NCBI RefSeq assembly: GCF_000325745.1
Contig: NC_019907.1
Coordinates: 1,258,501 to 1,322,500, forward strand
Length of the DNA: 64,000 nucleotides
Source of the DNA: Liberibacter crescens BT-1
GTDB lineage: Bacteria; Pseudomonadota; Alphaproteobacteria; Rhizobiales; Rhizobiaceae
Direction of reading: 5' to 3'
The notes under the pieces were generated by a model that made no database searches, had not been told where the DNA came from, and worked only from the letters and a program-made list of their open reading frames with translations. Below are positions 19,980 through 32,057 of this stretch, piece by piece; position 1 is the first letter of the stretch, and every line of letters starts with the position of its first letter. The position numbers and the translations under genes were made by a program.

Positions 19980-21623
19980 CTATTTATCAAATTCTTTCCA
20001 TTCCTTAATAGCAGTTTTAAAGGCTTCTGTTCCATCTTTATTCTTATCAATCACTAATGTAATCTTTTTTCCATTGCGGTAAGTAATTTTTATTTCAATC
20101 CACTGGAAGTTCTCAAGAAAATTTAAGTTAGCTTTCTGAGCCTCAGAAGAATTATTGAGAGCAATCATATGAAAATCATTTGTAATTTTGGCAGCTACTG
20201 CCATGAGATGATTAGAAACACCGTGTTCATTGTTTTTCATAGAAACTTCCTGAATGGATTCAATCCCACCACCCTGAAAGCTTTTAGGAAGAGAAAAAAC
20301 TATTTCTATTAAATGGCTAGCAGGTAAAGATGTATCGGTATTTCTCTTGAAAGTAAGCATTGCAAAAAGCCCACGTTCCGGAACAGAAATATTACCCCTT
20401 ACCACAGGATCTGAATACCCTTTTTCATCTTTTTTTTTCTGTATGGACCACACTACATTCCCTGGAACAACAACCTGTTGACCTCCATCATTCACTCCTT
20501 CTTCATAGAGAAAAATTTTATCACCTGTTTTATTAGCATTATTTCCTGAAAGGGATTTATCCTCTAATCGAGAATGTACAGGGTTTCCATGGCTTTCATC
20601 AGCCTTTTCAGATATTCCTGTAGAAACAGTACCTTCAGATGATAACGCTTGATCTAAAATAATTGCCTCTCCTGCATCAATTTCAGAACCATCTGGCAAT
20701 AATCGTTTTGTAATTTTAGTTTTAGAAACACCTCCTGAACTCTCTGAAGAAGAAATCTTTTTATCATCAATATTTCTATCTTTTATCACCCATACAATGA
20801 TTTCTCTAATACTATTACGACTCATCCATAGTAAGTAACCTATCCCACAAAAACACAAAATTGAAAAACATATTATAATGTATCTTAAAATACGCGAACC
20901 AAGCGATAAAAAGAAACCTGATGTAGAACGTGAAATAGCCTTTGTACTTTCTAAAAATCCTCCTTTTGGAAAATCAGTCCGTGTATCCGCAAAATGTATA
21001 GCTGTATTAACTTTTGATCTTTTTAATTTATCCCAAGTATTCCTAATCCGAGGAGCAGAGTTTCGATAGAAAATACGATTTGTTGTATTTTCAGGAACTA
21101 AGTTATTAGTCTCAAACTGCTGAGTTAGCGGCTGCGAATTCACAATAGAATTTGATTCATTTAATCGGAAAGGAGCTGCTAATCCACTTACGTCAATACT
21201 ACTCTTACCTACACCACGATTGACTGACAAATTTTCTAAAGGTCTTCTACGTGGCATAGTCCCAGGGATTACTGGAATTTTTTCCCATGTAGATTGCTGC
21301 TGCTGTGGTGGATATTGCTGCTGCTGTGGTGGATATTGCTGCTGCTGTGGTGGATATTGCTGCTGCAAATACTGTTGCTGCAAATATTGCTGCTGCAAAT
21401 ACTGTTGCTGCAAATACTGCTGCTGCTGTTCAACTTGAAAGATTGCTTTTTCTAGTTTATCAAATTGACGGCTTAGAATATCTTCCGAAGGACGTGGCTT
21501 CATAGCCTCCAACTGCCGAACAACAGCACCACGTGCTCTCTCGTAGAGGCGAGCACGCATCTCTGGAGTATTTTCTGGTAAACTATCTACAGCCCTTCGA
21601 ATTACTGCTACAAAATCCGCCAT
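19980..21623 (-). CDS. Hypothetical single-pass membrane protein with Gln-rich tandem repeats
   Basis: 547 residues, function not recognised. Residues 1-65 form a compact charged domain (VIRRAVDSLPENTPEMRARL, then RARGAVVRQLEAM) that looks conserved. Residues 66-110 are almost pure repeats: four YLQQQ units followed by three YPPQQQQ units. A proline/asparagine-rich linker follows, then one membrane segment at about 246-267, and a C-terminal domain (about 330-547), probably periplasmic, ending WKEFDK. The gene sits between rpoH and purA. The repeats are encoded by in-frame 15- and 21-base units, so copy number can change without breaking the frame. A structural envelope role is a guess. Confidence 0.8.
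   Translation of the reverse strand: MADFVAVIRRAVDSLPENTPEMRARLYERARGAVVRQLEAMKPRPSEDILSRQFDKLEKAIFQVEQQQQYLQQQYLQQQYLQQQYLQQQYPPQQQQYPPQQQQYPPQQQQSTWEKIPVIPGTMPRRRPLENLSVNRGVGKSSIDVSGLAAPFRLNESNSIVNSQPLTQQFETNNLVPENTTNRIFYRNSAPRIRNTWDKLKRSKVNTAIHFADTRTDFPKGGFLESTKAISRSTSGFFLSLGSRILRYIIICFSILCFCGIGYLLWMSRNSIREIIVWVIKDRNIDDKKISSSESSGGVSKTKITKRLLPDGSEIDAGEAIILDQALSSEGTVSTGISEKADESHGNPVHSRLEDKSLSGNNANKTGDKIFLYEEGVNDGGQQVVVPGNVVWSIQKKKDEKGYSDPVVRGNISVPERGLFAMLTFKRNTDTSLPASHLIEIVFSLPKSFQGGGIESIQEVSMKNNEHGVSNHLMAVAAKITNDFHMIALNNSSEAQKANLNFLENFQWIEIKITYRNGKKITLVIDKNKDGTEAFKTAIKEWKEFDK
21293..21430. repeat. Two adjoining in-frame minisatellites (21-bp x3 and 15-bp x about 4)
   Basis: Three exact 21-base units (ATTGCTGCTGCTGTGGTGGAT at 21293-21313, 21314-21334 and 21335-21355) are followed by 15-base units built on CAAATACTGTTGCTG. 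The 15-base units differ only at single bases (tac/tat, gtt/gct). All are multiples of three and encode the Gln-rich segment of the membrane protein on the minus strand. Confidence 0.9.
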
Positions 21624-21685
21624 TCAATGCATTTCCATTATCCCCTCTTGTCTAGTAGAGGTAATTTTACATGGGATTATTCATC

Positions 21686-22984
21686 CTAATTTCTAAATGG
21701 ATCAGCTAAAAGTATGGTATCACTTCTTTCTGGACCAGTAGACAACAAAACTATTGGCACACCTATTATTTTTTCTACTTGTCTTACATACTCAATCGCT
21801 TGATCAGGAAGATCATTCCATTCACGAACTCCAACAATAGAACTCTTCCAACCATCTAATATTATATAAATTGGTTCAATATGAGCATGATTCATGTGAG
21901 ATACAGTTAAATATTCAACCTCATGACCATCAACACGATACCCTACACAAATTTTTAATTTATCAAGCCCATCAAAAACATCAAGCTTAGTAAGGGCAAT
22001 ACCCTTGATACCATTAACAGCAATAGCCTGACGAACCAATGTAGCATCCAACCAACCGCATCGACGTTGACGGCCAGTAACAGTACCAACTTCTTGTCCA
22101 CGCTCTCTTAAGAAATGACCGTCTTGATCTTTCAATTCAGTAGGGAAAGGCCCTTCACCAACACGCGTCATATAAACTTTGAGCACCCCAAGAACATAAC
22201 CCAGAACATTTGGTCCAACACCAGAACCAATAGATGCCTGTCCAGATAATGTATTAGAAGAAGTAACAAAAGGATAGGTACCGTGATCATTATCAAGTAA
22301 AGTTCCTTGAGCTCCTTCAAATAAAATACGTGCACCTTTCCGATATTGACCATCAAGGAATAACCACACCTTCTCTATAAAAGGAAGTACCTGCGCAGAT
22401 ACTGAAGTCAATTCCTGCATTATCTCTTCACAACTGACCTCTTTTTTACCAAAAGCACATCGCAAAGCATTATGGTGTACAAGCAATTGCTGCACTTTAT
22501 TTAACAAGACTTTATGATCCATAAGATCTATCATATGTATAGCACGCCGACCAACTTTATCTTCGTAAGCTGCTCCAATACCACGCCGTGTTGTCCCAAT
22601 TTGGATTCCTGAACATGAAGAGGAATCCTCTCGTAATTCATCCAGTTCACGATGAACAGAAAGAATCAATGTAGCGTTATCCGCAATACGCAGATTTTTG
22701 GGAGTGACAGATACACCCTGACTTTTGAGTTTATCGATCTCTGCGACTAAAGCATATGGATCTACTACGACTCCATTTCCTATCACAGAAATTTTTTCAG
22801 GACGTACTACACCAGACGGAAGAAGGGATAGTTTATATTTAACATTGTTAACCACCAAAGTATGTCCAGCATTATGACCACCTTGAAATCGTACAACAAT
22901 ATCAGCACGCTCTGAAAGCCAGTCAACTACCTTTCCTTTACCTTCATCACCCCACTGTAAACCTACTACGACAACATTTGTCAT
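21686..22984 (-). CDS. purA: Adenylosuccinate synthetase
   Basis: 432 residues. Converts IMP and aspartate to adenylosuccinate using GTP, the first committed step to AMP. Clear motifs: the N-terminal [11 protein letters not shown] loop (catalytic Asp), [10 protein letters not shown] with the catalytic His, [15 protein letters not shown], and [17 protein letters not shown]. Full length and intact. It faces away from the tRNA-Leu gene, with a 431-base gene-free region upstream. Confidence 0.97.
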   Translation of the reverse strand: MTNVVVVGLQWGDEGKGKVVDWLSERADIVVRFQGGHNAGHTLVVNNVKYKLSLLPSGVVRPEKISVIGNGVVVDPYALVAEIDKLKSQGVSVTPKNLRIADNATLILSVHRELDELREDSSSCSGIQIGTTRRGIGAAYEDKVGRRAIHMIDLMDHKVLLNKVQQLLVHHNALRCAFGKKEVSCEEIMQELTSVSAQVLPFIEKVWLFLDGQYRKGARILFEGAQGTLLDNDHGTYPFVTSSNTLSGQASIGSGVGPNVLGYVLGVLKVYMTRVGEGPFPTELKDQDGHFLRERGQEVGTVTGRQRRCGWLDATLVRQAIAVNGIKGIALTKLDVFDGLDKLKICVGYRVDGHEVEYLTVSHMNHAHIEPIYIILDGWKSSIVGVREWNDLPDQAIEYVRQVEKIIGVPIVLLSTGPERSDTILLADPFRN

Positions 22985-23415
22985 TAAGACTTTCCTGCTC
23001 TTAAATACATTATTAAATAGCGAACACTCACAAAGAAAAACACCAACTCTATTCTACCGAAAGCATCCTAATACAAAAACGTCCAGTTTATATAAGAAAA
23101 TTAGCATCTAATATACTAAATTGCTTACATTACAACTAATCTCTGTAAATCAAACCATAAAATTAATTTCTGTTATTGAAAATATAAACTCTCATAGAAG
23201 TAAATAGTCATCAAACTGGTACTTATTTATACAGATTCATAAAGAGTTCAAATATAATTAAATTATTGTTAAAAATCATATAGATTAATTGTTAATTTAA
23301 CAAGAATTATTAAATTAATATCTAGACATAAAGAATAACATCTGGCAAAGACAGATATTAGGTTTTAAATTAATTTTCTTTAACCCTATCATTCATCTTT
23401 AGTCTAATAAAATAA
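22985..23415. other. Gene-free region upstream of purA and tRNA-Leu
   Basis: 431 AT-rich bases separating the divergent purA and tRNA-Leu genes. I see no open frame, repeat or hairpin worth naming. It presumably contains both promoters. Confidence 0.5.
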
Positions 23416-23502
23416 GCGGGTGTGGTGGAATTGGTAGACGCGACGGACTCAAAATCCGTTTCTGGTAACAGAGTGTCGGTTCGACTCCGACCACCCGCAC
23501 CA
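23416..23502 (+). tRNA. tRNA-Leu (anticodon CAA, reads UUG)
   Basis: A complete class II tRNA of 87 bases with encoded CCA. Acceptor GCGGGTG pairs with CACCCGC; the D arm contains TGGTAGA. The anticodon stem ACGGA/TCCGT encloses loop CTCAAAA with CAA at positions 34-36. A long variable arm and GGTTCGACTCC in the T arm are present. Confidence 0.97.
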
Positions 23503-23770
23503 GTAGAGTAGCTGTTTTTTATAAAGAAAAGCTCTTTACTCATAATGATCGTATAAATATACCGTTCCTTAAAAAATGAAAAAGTAGCTTGACCTATTTT
23601 GACAGTTTTTAGCTTGCAACTATCTTCGCGTTAAGAGATTACTGTTCCCTTAAAAACCAAAATCACCATAAGTAAGATCTAAATATAGAGCTCTCATGAA
23701 TCTTAATTGGTAATAAAATTGACGTTTACAAAATAGTTCTTCAAAAAAGATTAAATCTTTTTATTATTCC

Positions 23771-24178
23771 TTAACCTGACAAAATCGTGTTTCTTAAATG
23801 AATAAGATCCATAAGAAATTGTTCAATTTGCAACCTATGTTGATTGTGATCAGCGTCATCTAGCTCACGTTGAGCTAATTCAATACGCTGATCTAAAGTA
23901 GATACTGCAACATCTTCGAATAAAACAGGGGATTCTGTTAATACCGTACAACGATTTTCTATAACATTAGCAAAACCTTTAAATACCATATAACGAACTG
24001 ATTTCCCTGATGAAAACTCTATATTGAGAAGCCCTGGCTTTATAACTAGCAAAACAGGAGCATGATTTGCCATAACTGTCATCTTTCCACATGCAGAAGG
24101 CAAAATAATAGCTTTTACCCTATCAGAAATTAATAGACATTCTGGAGAAACGAGTTCGAAATGAAAGTCATTAGTCAT
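23771..24178 (-). CDS. atpC: ATP synthase F1 subunit epsilon
   Basis: 135 residues, last gene of the atpHAGDC operon. The N-terminal beta-sandwich begins FHFELVSPECLL and includes MTVMANHAPVLL; the C-terminal helical part (RIELAQRELDDA) is normal. Epsilon joins gamma to the c-ring and can inhibit ATP hydrolysis. It starts 53 bases after the atpD stop. Confidence 0.93.
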   Translation of the reverse strand: MTNDFHFELVSPECLLISDRVKAIILPSACGKMTVMANHAPVLLVIKPGLLNIEFSSGKSVRYMVFKGFANVIENRCTVLTESPVLFEDVAVSTLDQRIELAQRELDDADHNQHRLQIEQFLMDLIHLRNTILSG

Positions 24179-24231
24179 AGAATTCTATCTCAGGATAATA
24201 AAAAATAAATATTGCATCTTGTATAAAGTAT

Positions 24232-25682
<1,451 letters not shown>

Positions 25683-25706
25683 TCATACCCTCTTTCACTC
25701 AATTTA

Positions 25707-26594
25707 TTATACTGCTTCGGCACCAGAAATTATCTCGATCAGTTCAGTAGTAATACGTACCTGACGTTGATAATTATATGATAAAGTTAAATCATCTATC
25801 ATACGACTTGCATTACGTGTTGCATTATCCATAGAAGCTACCTTTGCAGCCATTTCACCTTTTAAATTTTCCAAAAGAGCTTTAAATATCTCAACAGAAA
25901 TATAATGAGGTAAAATACTGCGAAGTATGGAATATAATGTTGGCTCATACTCGTATAAAGATATTTGCCTATCTTTCTGATTTTCCATGATGAAAGATGG
26001 AGCCAAAGGAATTAAATCTTTAATTGCAGGAACTTGTTGTATAATTGATTTAAAGTGTGAATAGATAATAGAGCATCTATCAAACTCACCGTTCTCAAAA
26101 AGAGATAATACCTTTTTGCCGATATTATTAGCTTGAGAAAACTCAATCGTTTTTTTACCAGATAATTCCACGCAATCAATAATTAATGAAGAAAACTTAT
26201 GACGGCTCAATACCTCATATCCTTTTCTTCCTATAACTAAAATCTTAACTTCTTTTCCTTCTTTCAGAAATTGCTCTATATGATATTGACTAAATCGCAA
26301 AATTTGTGAATTAAATCCTCCACATAATCCTCGTTCTGTTGTGCAAATAATAAGCAAATGAACCTTATCTTGTTTAGATCCTTGAAGTAACAGACGCACG
26401 TCATCATTAACATCTTCGCCATCAATAACTTGTGCAACCATATTATTTATATGATTATAATAAATAGACGCTATATTATAAGCTTCTTGAGCACGCCGCA
26501 ATTCAGAAACAGCAACCATTTGCATAGCTTTTGTAATCTTCTTTGTCGCTTTTACAGAATTTATTCGATTTTTTAGCTCTTTCATAGAAGCCAT
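25707..26594 (-). CDS. atpG: ATP synthase F1 subunit gamma
   Basis: 295 residues. The central rotor shaft of F1. Both conserved ends are present: MKELKNRINSVKATKKITKAM at the start and MDNATRNASRMIDDLTLSYN, then RQVRITTELIEIISGAEA, at the end; TTERGLCGGFNSQI is in the middle domain. Intact and in normal operon position between atpA (28-base gap) and atpD. Confidence 0.96.
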   Translation of the reverse strand: MASMKELKNRINSVKATKKITKAMQMVAVSELRRAQEAYNIASIYYNHINNMVAQVIDGEDVNDDVRLLLQGSKQDKVHLLIICTTERGLCGGFNSQILRFSQYHIEQFLKEGKEVKILVIGRKGYEVLSRHKFSSLIIDCVELSGKKTIEFSQANNIGKKVLSLFENGEFDRCSIIYSHFKSIIQQVPAIKDLIPLAPSFIMENQKDRQISLYEYEPTLYSILRSILPHYISVEIFKALLENLKGEMAAKVASMDNATRNASRMIDDLTLSYNYQRQVRITTELIEIISGAEAV

Positions 26595-26622
26595 TTCTAA
26601 GCTCCGTTCCTTTTACTATCCT

Positions 26623-28155
26623 TCAGCCAAAAATTTTTAAAAATTCATCAATAATAGTTTTTAGCTTAGTGTCCAAATCTTTAGAAATCACTTTATCATC
26701 AGCTATACTTTTTAGAACATCCCCATACGTAATCTTCAAATAAGATAAAAGCTCCGTTTCAAATCTACCAATCTGCGACAAATCTATCTTATCAAGATAC
26801 CCATTAATCCCAGCAAACATAACAACCACTTGCTCTTCAATCTTAAACGGAGAAAATTGCGGTTGCTTTAAAAGCTCAGTTAAACGCTGCCCACGGCTGA
26901 GAAGTCTCTGAGTGGCAACATCAAGATTGGAACCAAACTGAGAAAAAGACGCTATTTCACGGTACTGAGCTAACTCACCTTTAATAGAACCAGCCACTTG
27001 CTTCATAGCTTTGACTTGAGCAGCAGACCCAACACGCGAAACAGACAAACCAACATTAATAGCAGGACGAATCCCTTGATAGAACAAATCTGTTTCAAGG
27101 AAAATTTGTCCATCTGTTATAGATATTACGTTAGTTGGAATATATGCAGAAACATCATTAGCTTGCGTTTCAATAACAGGCAAGGCTGTTAAAGAACCAG
27201 CGCCAGATGCATCCGACATTTTTGCAGCTCTCTCCAATAAACGAGAATGCAAATAAAAGACATCTCCTGGATAGGCTTCTCGACCAGGTGGCCGCCGTAA
27301 AAGAAGAGACATCTGACGATATGCAACAGCTTGCTTATATAAATCGTCATACGCAATTAAAGCATGTTGCCCTCTATCCCGAAAATATTCTCCCATTGAA
27401 CAAGCAGAAAAGGGTGCCAAAAATTGCATTGGAGCAGGATCAGAAGCAGAAGCAACAACAATTATAGAATAATGCAATGCACCATAGTCTTCTAAAACTT
27501 TTACAAATCGAGCAACAGTAGAAAGTTTTTGACCAATAGCAACATAAATACAGTATATTTTGTCTTTTTCTTCGCCGTGATCATGAATGGATTTTTGATT
27601 CAAAAACGAATCCAAAATAATTGCAGTCTTTCCTGTTTGTCTATCTCCTATTATCAACTCGCGCTGCCCACGACCTATAGGAATAATAGCATCTATAGCC
27701 TTAATACCAGTAAGCATCGGCTCATGAACAGATTTACGCTGCACAATACCCGGAGCCTTGACATCAACATATGCCCGATCACTACATTTTATAAGACCCT
27801 TGCCATCAATTGGATTTCCCAGCGCATCAACAACACGGCCCAATAACTCTGGACCAACAGGAACTTGCATAATTTGACCAGTACGCTTTACAACATCTCC
27901 TTCAGAGATGTTTCTATCAGAGCCAAAGATAACAACTCCAACGTTATCAGCTTCCAAACTAAGAGCCATACCGTACACACCGTTCGGAAATGAAACCATC
28001 TCACCGGCTTGGATCTCATCAAGACCATAAACACGCGCGATACCATCACCAACAGAAAGAACTTGACCTACTTCAGAAACTTCTGCATTTTTGCTAAAAT
28101 TTCTTATTCTCTCTTTAAGAATCTCAGAAACCTCTGCAGCACGTATATCCATCAA
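26623..28155 (-). CDS. atpA: ATP synthase F1 subunit alpha
   Basis: 510 residues. Starts [14 protein letters not shown]; Walker [11 protein letters not shown] near residue 170; the [19 protein letters not shown] motif is intact. Alpha subunits form the hexamer with beta and bind non-catalytic nucleotide. The start codon overlaps the atpH stop by four bases, a sign of translational coupling. The alpha subunit is the client of ATP12-type chaperones, one of which is encoded at 14657. Confidence 0.97.
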   Translation of the reverse strand: MMDIRAAEVSEILKERIRNFSKNAEVSEVGQVLSVGDGIARVYGLDEIQAGEMVSFPNGVYGMALSLEADNVGVVIFGSDRNISEGDVVKRTGQIMQVPVGPELLGRVVDALGNPIDGKGLIKCSDRAYVDVKAPGIVQRKSVHEPMLTGIKAIDAIIPIGRGQRELIIGDRQTGKTAIILDSFLNQKSIHDHGEEKDKIYCIYVAIGQKLSTVARFVKVLEDYGALHYSIIVVASASDPAPMQFLAPFSACSMGEYFRDRGQHALIAYDDLYKQAVAYRQMSLLLRRPPGREAYPGDVFYLHSRLLERAAKMSDASGAGSLTALPVIETQANDVSAYIPTNVISITDGQIFLETDLFYQGIRPAINVGLSVSRVGSAAQVKAMKQVAGSIKGELAQYREIASFSQFGSNLDVATQRLLSRGQRLTELLKQPQFSPFKIEEQVVVMFAGINGYLDKIDLSQIGRFETELLSYLKITYGDVLKSIADDKVISKDLDTKLKTIIDEFLKIFG

Positions 28156-28712
28156 CCAACCTCTTTCAATATAAGCCCAATATTAGAAAATTTTGCACGA
28201 AGAGATACATCAATCTGCCTTGATCTGACTTTTACAATAAACCCAGCGATAAGCGAAGGGTCTACAATAATATTCAACAGCACTTCTTGACCAAAGATTT
28301 CTCTAAGACAAACCCTAAATTCATTTTTTTCTTCTATAGAAAGAACATCAGCAACTTTAACATCAGCTATAATCTCACCACGATAATAAGAACAAATCAT
28401 ATTAAATGCTTCTATAACCTGTTTGACACAAAGCAAACGATTGTTCTTAATTAATAACTTAAAAAAATTAATCGAAATCTCACAAAAACCAGCTTTTTTT
28501 ACAAAAGCATCAACAATGTCAATCTTCTCTTTAACAGAGAAAACAGGACTTTCTAGAAACATCTTAAAATCAGCATTTTCAGAAAAAATTTGCGCAAAAT
28601 ACAATACATCATTTGATACAGAATCAATCAGACCCTCTTCACTGGCAACACTAAAAAGTGAATGAGCATATCGTCCAATCAACCCAGGGAAAAGCCTATA
28701 TAAATCTATCAC
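28152..28712 (-). CDS. atpH: ATP synthase F1 subunit delta
   Basis: 186 residues. First gene of the ATP synthase operon, in the order delta-alpha-gamma-beta-epsilon usual in alphaproteobacteria, where the F0 genes sit elsewhere. N-terminal helical domain ([15 protein letters not shown]) and C-terminal signature ([12 protein letters not shown], then [13 protein letters not shown]) are both present. Delta attaches F1 to the peripheral stalk. Confidence 0.95.
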   Translation of the reverse strand: MIDLYRLFPGLIGRYAHSLFSVASEEGLIDSVSNDVLYFAQIFSENADFKMFLESPVFSVKEKIDIVDAFVKKAGFCEISINFFKLLIKNNRLLCVKQVIEAFNMICSYYRGEIIADVKVADVLSIEEKNEFRVCLREIFGQEVLLNIIVDPSLIAGFIVKVRSRQIDVSLRAKFSNIGLILKEVG

Positions 28713-29541
28713 AAAAACCCACTTCCTGATTAAAAATAAAAAACCAAGAAAAAATTCAAACCTAAAAAGACAAAAAATATTTTAAAACATTAAAACCTAA
28801 AACAATCAAGGAGAGTTTATATCAAAACAGCCATTAGCATAGGACTAAAAAATTAGCAACAACCTGACTTCATAACACCAAATAACCTAAATTTTTAGTT
28901 TTACTGTTTTAAGAAAAAAATACAATACACACCATTATTTATATTTAAAATTTAATCAATAATCTATAATGAACAAAAATCAATTAACATACTGAATAAA
29001 TTTTAAAATGCGATTTAATAACTAATGTTCTAATTATAGATATTTTTCCTTAAAATAATCATAATACGTCGATGATCAACCTGATCACAACTTTTTAACA
29101 TGCTTATTGTGCATACATCACATCATAAACCAATAGATTTATATCTGAGTTACAAAAGATAAATAACCCTTTTTTATACAATACTCCTTTTATTCACAAG
29201 TCTTATCCAGCATAACGGCTCATCCATACGCCAAACACAAGAAGAACAGAATTAACTTTCTTTCATTGTTTATCTATCATTGAGCAACAACATTAAATAA
29301 ATATTCATTTATAAAAACTTAAAACAAATCAAATAATCTGGTGGTCACAGAAAGGATCATGATCCTTATACCAGGAAGTGATACTGTCAACCATAGACAA
29401 ACCAGGAATTATTAACTTCACAAAGTTGTTGTATATTCACTTTTAAGCAAAGGTTTTGGAAAAGTATTTCTTGACTCAGGAGTCATTAATAAACTTTTTT
29501 GATCATCAACAACTTCATATTCCATGTTTAAATCATTTTTT
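28713..29541. other. 829-base gene-free gap between atpH and priA
   Basis: Long AT-rich stretch without a convincing gene. It must contain the ATP synthase promoter. It includes a 16-bp palindrome at 29352-29367 and a weak minus-strand frame of 45 codons at 29387-29524 (starts MEYEVVDDQK). That small frame has no good SD and no recognised relatives. A decayed gene or a small RNA is possible but nothing in the sequence proves either. Confidence 0.5.
29352..29367. repeat. 16-bp perfect palindrome
   Basis: AAGGATCATGATCCTT equals its own reverse complement. It sits in the large gap downstream of priA, flanked more loosely by CTGGT upstream and ACCAG downstream, so a bulged longer hairpin is possible. 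Confidence 0.55.
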
Positions 29542-31755
29542 TTAAAGAAAACTTTGCGGATCTATATCAAACTGAACATTTACTGATTTGGGTTTTTTTG
29601 GTGAATGTAAAAGCATAGCTTTAATAAAAGCCTGCAAGGATGCTTGACGTGTTCCATGAATCAAAAGTCGAAATCGGTATAATCCTCGTAACAAAGCCAA
29701 TGGAGCTTCTGCTGGACCGAACACAAGGATTCCTGATGCTTTAGGAGAATTCTTACGCAATTCTTGCGCATATATTTCAGCTTCCTGACGGTCTCTAGAA
29801 GAAACAATTACAGCAGCGAGACGGGTAAAAGGAGGGAGAAGAGCTTTTTTTCTTTCATAAATTTCACACTCATAAAAAGCCTTCGAATCTCCTGAAACAA
29901 GAGCCTGCATCACTGGATGCTCTGGATCATAAACTTGAATGAGGCCAAGACTTGTAAGACCAAAACGTCCAGCACGGCCAACAACTTGCGATAATAACTG
30001 AAAAGTACGTTCAGCAGCACGCAAATCAACATTAGAAAGACTAAGATCGCCATCAACAACCCCTACCAAAGACATACGTGGGAAATTATGTCCTTTTGCA
30101 ATCAGCTGAGTACCAATAACTATATCAACATTTCCCTTAGCAATCGCTTTTAATTGTGAACGAAACCTCTTCGCCCCCCCCTCCATATCGGAAGACAGTA
30201 TAACAATATGTGCTTGAGGAAAATAGCTCTCAACTTCCTCAGAAATCCTCTCAACTCCAGGCCCACAAGCAATCATACAATTGCACGATTCACATTCAGG
30301 ACAGGTTTCTCTCTTGGGCTCAACATACCCACACTGATGACAGCGCAAGTCATTCGAAGAACGATGTTCTACAAGCCAAGAGGAACAATCAGGACATTGG
30401 AATCGATAACCACATACCCGGCATAAAGTTAAAGGAGCATAACCACGCCGATTTAGAAAAAGAAGGGTTTGCTCTCCTTTCTTCAAGGTATTTTCTATAT
30501 TAGCTAATAATTTAGAAGAAAGGAATTTCCCATGCTTTAATGACTCGTATCGCATATCAACAAGCTGTACATCAGGTAAAACAGAGCCCTTATAGCGTTG
30601 AGCCAAATAAACCGCATGATATCTGCCAAAGGATCGATTGATCTGACTTTCTATAGAAGGCGTTGCTGAAACGAGTATAACAGGGAAACCTTCAAGTCGT
30701 CCGCGCACAACAGACATGTCACGGGCATTATAAAAAATTCTATCTTCTTGCTTATAAGCAGGATCATGTTCTTCATCAACAATAATAAGGCCTAACTCTT
30801 TAAAAGGCAAAAATAATGCAGAACGAGCGCCAATAACTACCCGTATCTGACCACACATCGTCTGTCTCCAAACATCCTCACGCACACGCGATGAAAGACC
30901 AGAGTGCCATTCAGCAGCTTTTGCTCCAAAACGACTCTGGAAGCGCTCTAAACAAGATTCTGTCAAGGTAATTTCAGGCAAAAGAATCAGCACCTGCTTA
31001 CCCAAACTCAAAATCTTCGCAACAGCTTCCAAATAAACTTCAGTCTTTCCAGATCCTGTAACTCCCTCGACCAATGATACAGAAAAGCCTCCTTCACACA
31101 AAGCAACAAGATTTCTTACAGCCTCATATTGATGATCTTCTAATTTGGGTCTACAAAAATTGGGATCTGGTGGCATAACCATAGGGGAAACAGGAATATT
31201 GACCTGTTCAATAATTCCCTGAACCTGTAAACCATCAATAACACTCGGTGAAACTCCAGCAGTCTTTATTAATTCATTTTTTAACCAAATATCTTTTTCT
31301 TTAATTTTTTCTATAACACGAGAGCGAGCTGCAGTGAGAATCTGTGGCTGACCTCCAATATAGCGCAATCCTTTTTCTTTTATTTGTTTTTTAAGTATCG
31401 CAGGAGTATATAGTACCATACGTGCTATTAGACCAGGCATTGATAATGTATAATCAGAGACCCAATTGATAAACTCACACATCTTACGCGAAATAGGCAA
31501 ACAATCAAAAACATGCTCAATAGAACGCATTTTTTCTGAAGAAATATGAGAATACACGTTACCCAACCAAACTATGCCAATAACACTTCTTGATTGTAGA
31601 GGAACCCGTACAATAGAACCAACCTGCACGTGAACTTCAGGAGGAACAGAATAAACATACAAATCAGGAATAGGTAAAAGAAGCAAAACAAGAACTTTAT
31701 AAGAAGTTTTTTTTTCTATATGAAATTCAGAAGAATCCATGGAATTATCTTTCAT
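29542..31755 (-). CDS. priA: Primosomal replication restart helicase PriA
   Basis: 737 residues. Restarts stalled replication forks by unwinding and loading the replicative helicase. Visible parts: the N-terminal 3'-DNA-binding domain, Walker A VTGSGKTEVYL near residue 230, the DEEH box (IIVDEEHDPAYKQ), the zinc-binding cysteines (CRVCGYRFQCPDCSSW, CHQCGY, CPECES) and helicase motifs GTQLIAKGHNFP and QVVGRAGR. All catalytic elements are intact and length is normal. Confidence 0.96.
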   Translation of the reverse strand: MKDNSMDSSEFHIEKKTSYKVLVLLLLPIPDLYVYSVPPEVHVQVGSIVRVPLQSRSVIGIVWLGNVYSHISSEKMRSIEHVFDCLPISRKMCEFINWVSDYTLSMPGLIARMVLYTPAILKKQIKEKGLRYIGGQPQILTAARSRVIEKIKEKDIWLKNELIKTAGVSPSVIDGLQVQGIIEQVNIPVSPMVMPPDPNFCRPKLEDHQYEAVRNLVALCEGGFSVSLVEGVTGSGKTEVYLEAVAKILSLGKQVLILLPEITLTESCLERFQSRFGAKAAEWHSGLSSRVREDVWRQTMCGQIRVVIGARSALFLPFKELGLIIVDEEHDPAYKQEDRIFYNARDMSVVRGRLEGFPVILVSATPSIESQINRSFGRYHAVYLAQRYKGSVLPDVQLVDMRYESLKHGKFLSSKLLANIENTLKKGEQTLLFLNRRGYAPLTLCRVCGYRFQCPDCSSWLVEHRSSNDLRCHQCGYVEPKRETCPECESCNCMIACGPGVERISEEVESYFPQAHIVILSSDMEGGAKRFRSQLKAIAKGNVDIVIGTQLIAKGHNFPRMSLVGVVDGDLSLSNVDLRAAERTFQLLSQVVGRAGRFGLTSLGLIQVYDPEHPVMQALVSGDSKAFYECEIYERKKALLPPFTRLAAVIVSSRDRQEAEIYAQELRKNSPKASGILVFGPAEAPLALLRGLYRFRLLIHGTRQASLQAFIKAMLLHSPKKPKSVNVQFDIDPQSFL

Positions 31756-32057
31756 TCATCAAAATATTACTTTTGTAAGAAAATAAATAATATTATTATT
31801 TAAACGAATGTTAATACATTAATGACTAATGGGTTCTTCTTTTGTAAAAATTTTTAACATATAACGCTGTTATAAACCTAAAAAATTAGGTGGATACAGA
31901 TACGATACAGTGTCATTCAGAAAAATCATACCACAATCCAATTTTTGAAATTCTTATAATTAATAACTTAATATTTACTTTTGACTTTTAAGTTAGGGAC
32001 TACTTTGAAAAGTTTTTAATAAAGTTTATATTATTTTGTAAGCAGGATGCTCATTAA
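31756..32057. other. Divergent intergenic region priA/GH25 gene
   Basis: 302 AT-rich bases, no supported gene and no strong hairpin. It should hold the promoters of priA (minus) and the muramidase gene (plus). Confidence 0.45.

Noticed and set aside
21293-21430. Regular repeats resembling a CRISPR array
   Set aside because: Units are 15 and 21 bases, contiguous with no spacers, and lie in frame inside a coding region.
21220-21505. Cys-rich and Ala-rich plus-strand frames across the repeat tract
   Set aside because: These are opposite-strand readings of the CAG/CAA repeat and have no support.
27207-27846. Two plus-strand frames opposite atpA
   Set aside because: Antisense shadows of a highly conserved gene.
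29387-29524. 45-codon minus-strand frame downstream of priA
   Set aside because: No convincing SD, no recognised motif, and AT-rich DNA makes such frames common; kept only as a note in the gap entry.
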